From NCBI RefSeq assembly GCF_020523925.1, contig NZ_JAJAPW010000002.1, forward strand, positions 496,001 to 560,000: a stretch of 64,000 nucleotides of DNA, written 5' to 3'. Below are positions 61,694 through 64,000 of the stretch, one piece after another. The position numbers and the translations under genes are program-made. The notes below the pieces were generated by a model. The model was not told where the DNA came from. It did no database searches and saw only the letters and a list, made by a program, of their open reading frames with translations. The DNA is from Neotamlana laminarinivorans. Its GTDB lineage: Bacteria; Bacteroidota; Bacteroidia; Flavobacteriales; Flavobacteriaceae. The stretch's first letter is position 1, and every line of letters begins with the position of its first letter.

Positions 61694-63022
61694 ATGAAAC
61701 GTACACTTTTAATCCTTCTTTTTTTACCAAGTTTATTGTTGGCACAACATACTATTAAAGGGGTGTTTAGTCCTGCCGAAGAGTTTAAAGCCACTATTTT
61801 ATATAAAGTAACGCCAACCATATCAAAATACGTAGCAAGTTACGAGTTGGAAGAAGATGGTTCGTTTGTGCTTAAATTAGATTCTACAGCAACAAAAGGT
61901 ATGTATCGTTTAGTTTATGCACTTCCTCAAGAAGATTATAATTTCGATATAATTTACAATGGTAAAGAAGATATTGAGTTAACATTTAACCCAGAAACAG
62001 GCGTTTCGTTTATAAAATCTACCGAAAATAAGTTGCTAGCATCGTATACCAATAGTATGTCTTTAATAACACAAAGCTTAAGCAATTATTTTAGCTCTCA
62101 AAGTAAGGATACAACAGCATTAAAAGCCATTTTTAAAACGCAAAGAGAAACCCAAGTTAATTTTGAAAAAGCAGCCGAAAACACAATAGCTCAACATTTC
62201 ATAAAAGCTAATAAACCTTATATACCAAAGCACGCAGAAAATGTAAAAACTTATATAAGCAATTTAAGAAAACATTATTTTGATTATATAGATTTTAGTA
62301 ATACAATATTACAAAGTTCTAATTTTTTAGATGAAAAAATGCTTAACTACGTGTTTGGTATGAGCGATAATACCAAAAGCGAAGTTGAAAATTATAAACA
62401 AAATATTCGAGAGTTTTGTAAAGCCATGAATAAAGTGCCGCTAAAAACTAAACGCATTTTATTATTCGATTTATGGCAACAAATGGTAGATTTAGGTTTA
62501 GAGCCAGTGGCTAATTTTATATCTGAAGATTATTTAATGGATATTGCAGTAAAATTAAACGACCAAGAACTGTTGCAATCTTTAATACTTTATAAAAATT
62601 TATCTAACGGAAGCATTGCGCCAGATTTTACTATTGAGTTAAAAACAGAAACAAAAACAACTAAGCAGAAGTTAAGTGAATTAAAATTAGCAGAACATTA
62701 TGTTATTGTATTTTGGAGTAGCACTTGCTCGCATTGTTTAGATGAGGTACCACAGCTTCATAAATTTGTAAAAACCCTTGAAAAAGGCAAAGTAAAAGTA
62801 ATAGCCGTAGGCTTAGAAGATCAAATTTATGGTTGGAAAACATTAACCTACGAATACCCCGAGTTTATTCATGTTTATGGTGAAGGTAAATGGGATAACC
62901 CAATTGGAGATGATTATGGTGTAACAGCTACACCAACATATTTTGTTTTAGATCAAGACAAAAAAATTGAATCAAAACCAGAAAATTTTGAAGCTTTAAA
63001 AAGTTTTTTTTCCAAGGAATAA
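61694..63022 (+). CDS. TlpA-type periplasmic thiol-disulfide oxidoreductase
   Basis: A 442-residue exported protein with signal peptide (1-17, ending LLLA), a beta-rich N-terminal domain of the DUF4369/5106 type, helical middle part and C-terminal AhpC/TSA-thioredoxin domain. The redox motif is C345-SHC in VFWSSTCSHCLDEVPQL, and the cis-Pro is in GVTATPTYFV. Such proteins reduce disulfides of envelope proteins, often for cytochrome or cell surface maturation. It starts 35 nt after mfd. Confidence 0.87.
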   Translation: MKRTLLILLFLPSLLLAQHTIKGVFSPAEEFKATILYKVTPTISKYVASYELEEDGSFVLKLDSTATKGMYRLVYALPQEDYNFDIIYNGKEDIELTFNPETGVSFIKSTENKLLASYTNSMSLITQSLSNYFSSQSKDTTALKAIFKTQRETQVNFEKAAENTIAQHFIKANKPYIPKHAENVKTYISNLRKHYFDYIDFSNTILQSSNFLDEKMLNYVFGMSDNTKSEVENYKQNIREFCKAMNKVPLKTKRILLFDLWQQMVDLGLEPVANFISEDYLMDIAVKLNDQELLQSLILYKNLSNGSIAPDFTIELKTETKTTKQKLSELKLAEHYVIVFWSSTCSHCLDEVPQLHKFVKTLEKGKVKVIAVGLEDQIYGWKTLTYEYPEFIHVYGEGKWDNPIGDDYGVTATPTYFVLDQDKKIESKPENFEALKSFFSKE

Positions 63023-63045
63023 TTGCTAATCTATAGTTTATAAGC

Positions 63046-63076
63046 AAAAAGGCGTTAAATTATTTAACGCCTTTTT
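63046..63076. terminator. Bidirectional terminator
   Basis: AAAAAGGCGTTAAA and TTTAACGCCTTTTT pair between the convergent TlpA-like and outer-membrane barrel genes. Confidence 0.9.
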
Positions 63077-63083
63077 GGTATGC

Positions 63084-63626
63084 TTAAAATGAGAAATAGT
63101 AGTGAGCTCCAATTCCAATAAAAGGATCAGAATCATTATCTATACCAGACCTAGATATACTTGCATAGCCAACCTCTGCACACAATCCTAATTGTTCAAA
63201 TCCAGGTAAGGCATATTCTATGCCGCCACCAAGGCCAAAAGCAACTGCGGTATTACGATCGTAATCGTAATAATAATCATAATAATAGTCGTCGTAATAA
63301 TCATCGTAATAGTAATCTTTAGTGCCTATCCAAGCTCCAATTTGTGCAAACCCGTATACTTTAAAGCTATCCTGAAATAAAAAATTATAAAGATATTTTC
63401 CAGTAATAGTAACCGGGCTGTCATAATGATCTTTAAAAGAGCTTCCTATTATTAATTCGGCATTATGTTTTTCAGTAAAGTTGTATTTAGCACTTACGCC
63501 ATAAACATGGGTGTTAATTTGTATGCCTGCGCCTAATGCTTTGGCTTCAAACATACCTTGAGAGAATGAGGTTGAGATAAATGTAAATGAAAACAATGCA
63601 AATGCTGATAAAAGTAATTTTTTCAT
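63084..63626 (-). CDS. Small outer-membrane beta-barrel protein with Asp/Tyr tract
   Basis: A 180-residue protein with signal peptide (ending SFSQ, about 22) and eight predicted amphipathic strands ending in an aromatic residue (GIGAHYYFSF), the hallmark of barrel insertion. One loop (about 105-128) is almost wholly Asp and Tyr, coded by a degenerate trinucleotide run at about 63245-63320. The loop is probably exposed at the surface. Ligand unknown. Confidence 0.82.
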   Translation of the reverse strand: MKKLLLSAFALFSFTFISTSFSQGMFEAKALGAGIQINTHVYGVSAKYNFTEKHNAELIIGSSFKDHYDSPVTITGKYLYNFLFQDSFKVYGFAQIGAWIGTKDYYYDDYYDDYYYDYYYDYDRNTAVAFGLGGGIEYALPGFEQLGLCAEVGYASISRSGIDNDSDPFIGIGAHYYFSF

Positions 63627-63897
63627 AAGTAATAAATTATTGGTTAATAGCTAATTACCATAATTTAAGGTAGGCTGATTTTTAATAAAAAAAGGGATAA
63701 GAACGATGCTTTTTAGTAAGTAATTTTACATGGTCGAATTTACTAATAAAGAACAGGTTATAGCAATACGTAAATTCCCGTATTTTTTTCAGGAAAAATA
63801 CCTTTTATATTAATTTTGGTGAGTTTGTACGAGGTATTATATAAAAAAGAATGTTTTTTATTTTAATAGGAATTAAGGAAAAACGCCTTGGTTAAGT
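63627..63897. other. 271-bp intergenic region
   Basis: No ORF of note. It contains the promoter region of the barrel gene and the 3' flank of the gene at the right edge. No perfect hairpin terminator was seen. Confidence 0.4.
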
Positions 63898-64000
63898 TTA
63901 AGGTGTGTTTTTTTCTGTAAATTTTTGTTCTAATTCAGCTTGAAATTCTTCCATTACAGGGCGCACAGTACTTTCTGGTAAGTCAGCAATTTTTATATAC
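63898..64000 (-). CDS. C-terminal end of an unidentified protein (cut by the window)
   Basis: The last 33 codons of a minus-strand gene: YIKIADLPESTVRPVMEE, then a charged helix, ending TEKNTP. The frame continues beyond the window. The piece is too short to assign. Confidence 0.6.
   Translation of the reverse strand, partial: YIKIADLPESTVRPVMEEFQAELEQKFTEKNTP

Noticed and set aside
1-64000. tRNA or rRNA genes
   Set aside because: No cloverleaf with a T-arm GTTCGA box in the right context and no conserved rRNA segments were recognised. The GTTCGAG in metG belongs to a palindromic repeat.

Overview
The window is chromosomal DNA of a Bacteroidota bacterium, almost certainly a member of the Flavobacteriaceae and probably marine. 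The evidence is the low G+C content, promoters of the TAnnTTTG type, a near absence of Shine-Dalgarno sequences, GldH of the gliding machinery, a type IX secretion (T9SS) sorting domain on a secreted protease, a fused HemC-HemD, and many small secreted proteins and lipoproteins. No rRNA, tRNA, CRISPR array, phage or insertion sequence with a transposase was seen. Most genes are ordinary housekeeping genes; the unusual material lies in small intergenic structures.

Layout. 1-7 kb: a roadblock-like protein, then ricT-gldH-PBP1A, with acetoacetyl-CoA synthetase convergent. 7-13 kb: a fused double ABC ATPase and a 1300-residue S8 protease with T9SS export signal. 13-17 kb: exonuclease, serine hydrolase, thioesterase-fold protein, DNA repair methyltransferase and a CNNM transporter on the minus strand. 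17-26 kb: a heme gene cluster on the minus strand (hemA, hemCD, hemE, hemF, hemB plus membrane and accessory genes), broken between hemE and hemCD by a small four-helix-bundle gene with inverted-repeat flanks. 26-32.6 kb: a divergent AraC regulator with a ThuA-like protein, then ferrochelatase, a MATE exporter and HemJ. Together the window carries every step from glutamyl-tRNA to protoheme except hemL.

32.6-41 kb: histidine kinase, crotonase, an alginate-lyase-like secreted protein and a radical SAM protein, followed by an array of five transcription units on the minus strand that share one promoter design (TTG-N23-TAnnTTTG). Three encode paralogous small secreted proteins, two of them about 98-99% identical over 857 bp. 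The last two have no reading frame but share a 91-bp identical tail, a terminator and hairpins whose stems differ in sequence while the loops keep GUGGU; they look like a pair of small RNAs.

41-64 kb: AraC regulator, HD hydrolase, acyl-ACP desaturase, PlsC, bacilliredoxin, TerB/DnaJ protein, LD-carboxypeptidase, metG (with a repetitive palindrome inside its coding sequence), envelope lipoproteins, Tex, a second AraC regulator followed by a 55-residue His/Cys peptide gene and a cupredoxin-like secreted protein that share a spaced operator-like sequence, then mfd, a TlpA-type thioredoxin and an outer-membrane barrel. Copies of a REP-like intergenic repeat lie at 21.5, 32.6 and 58.1 kb.
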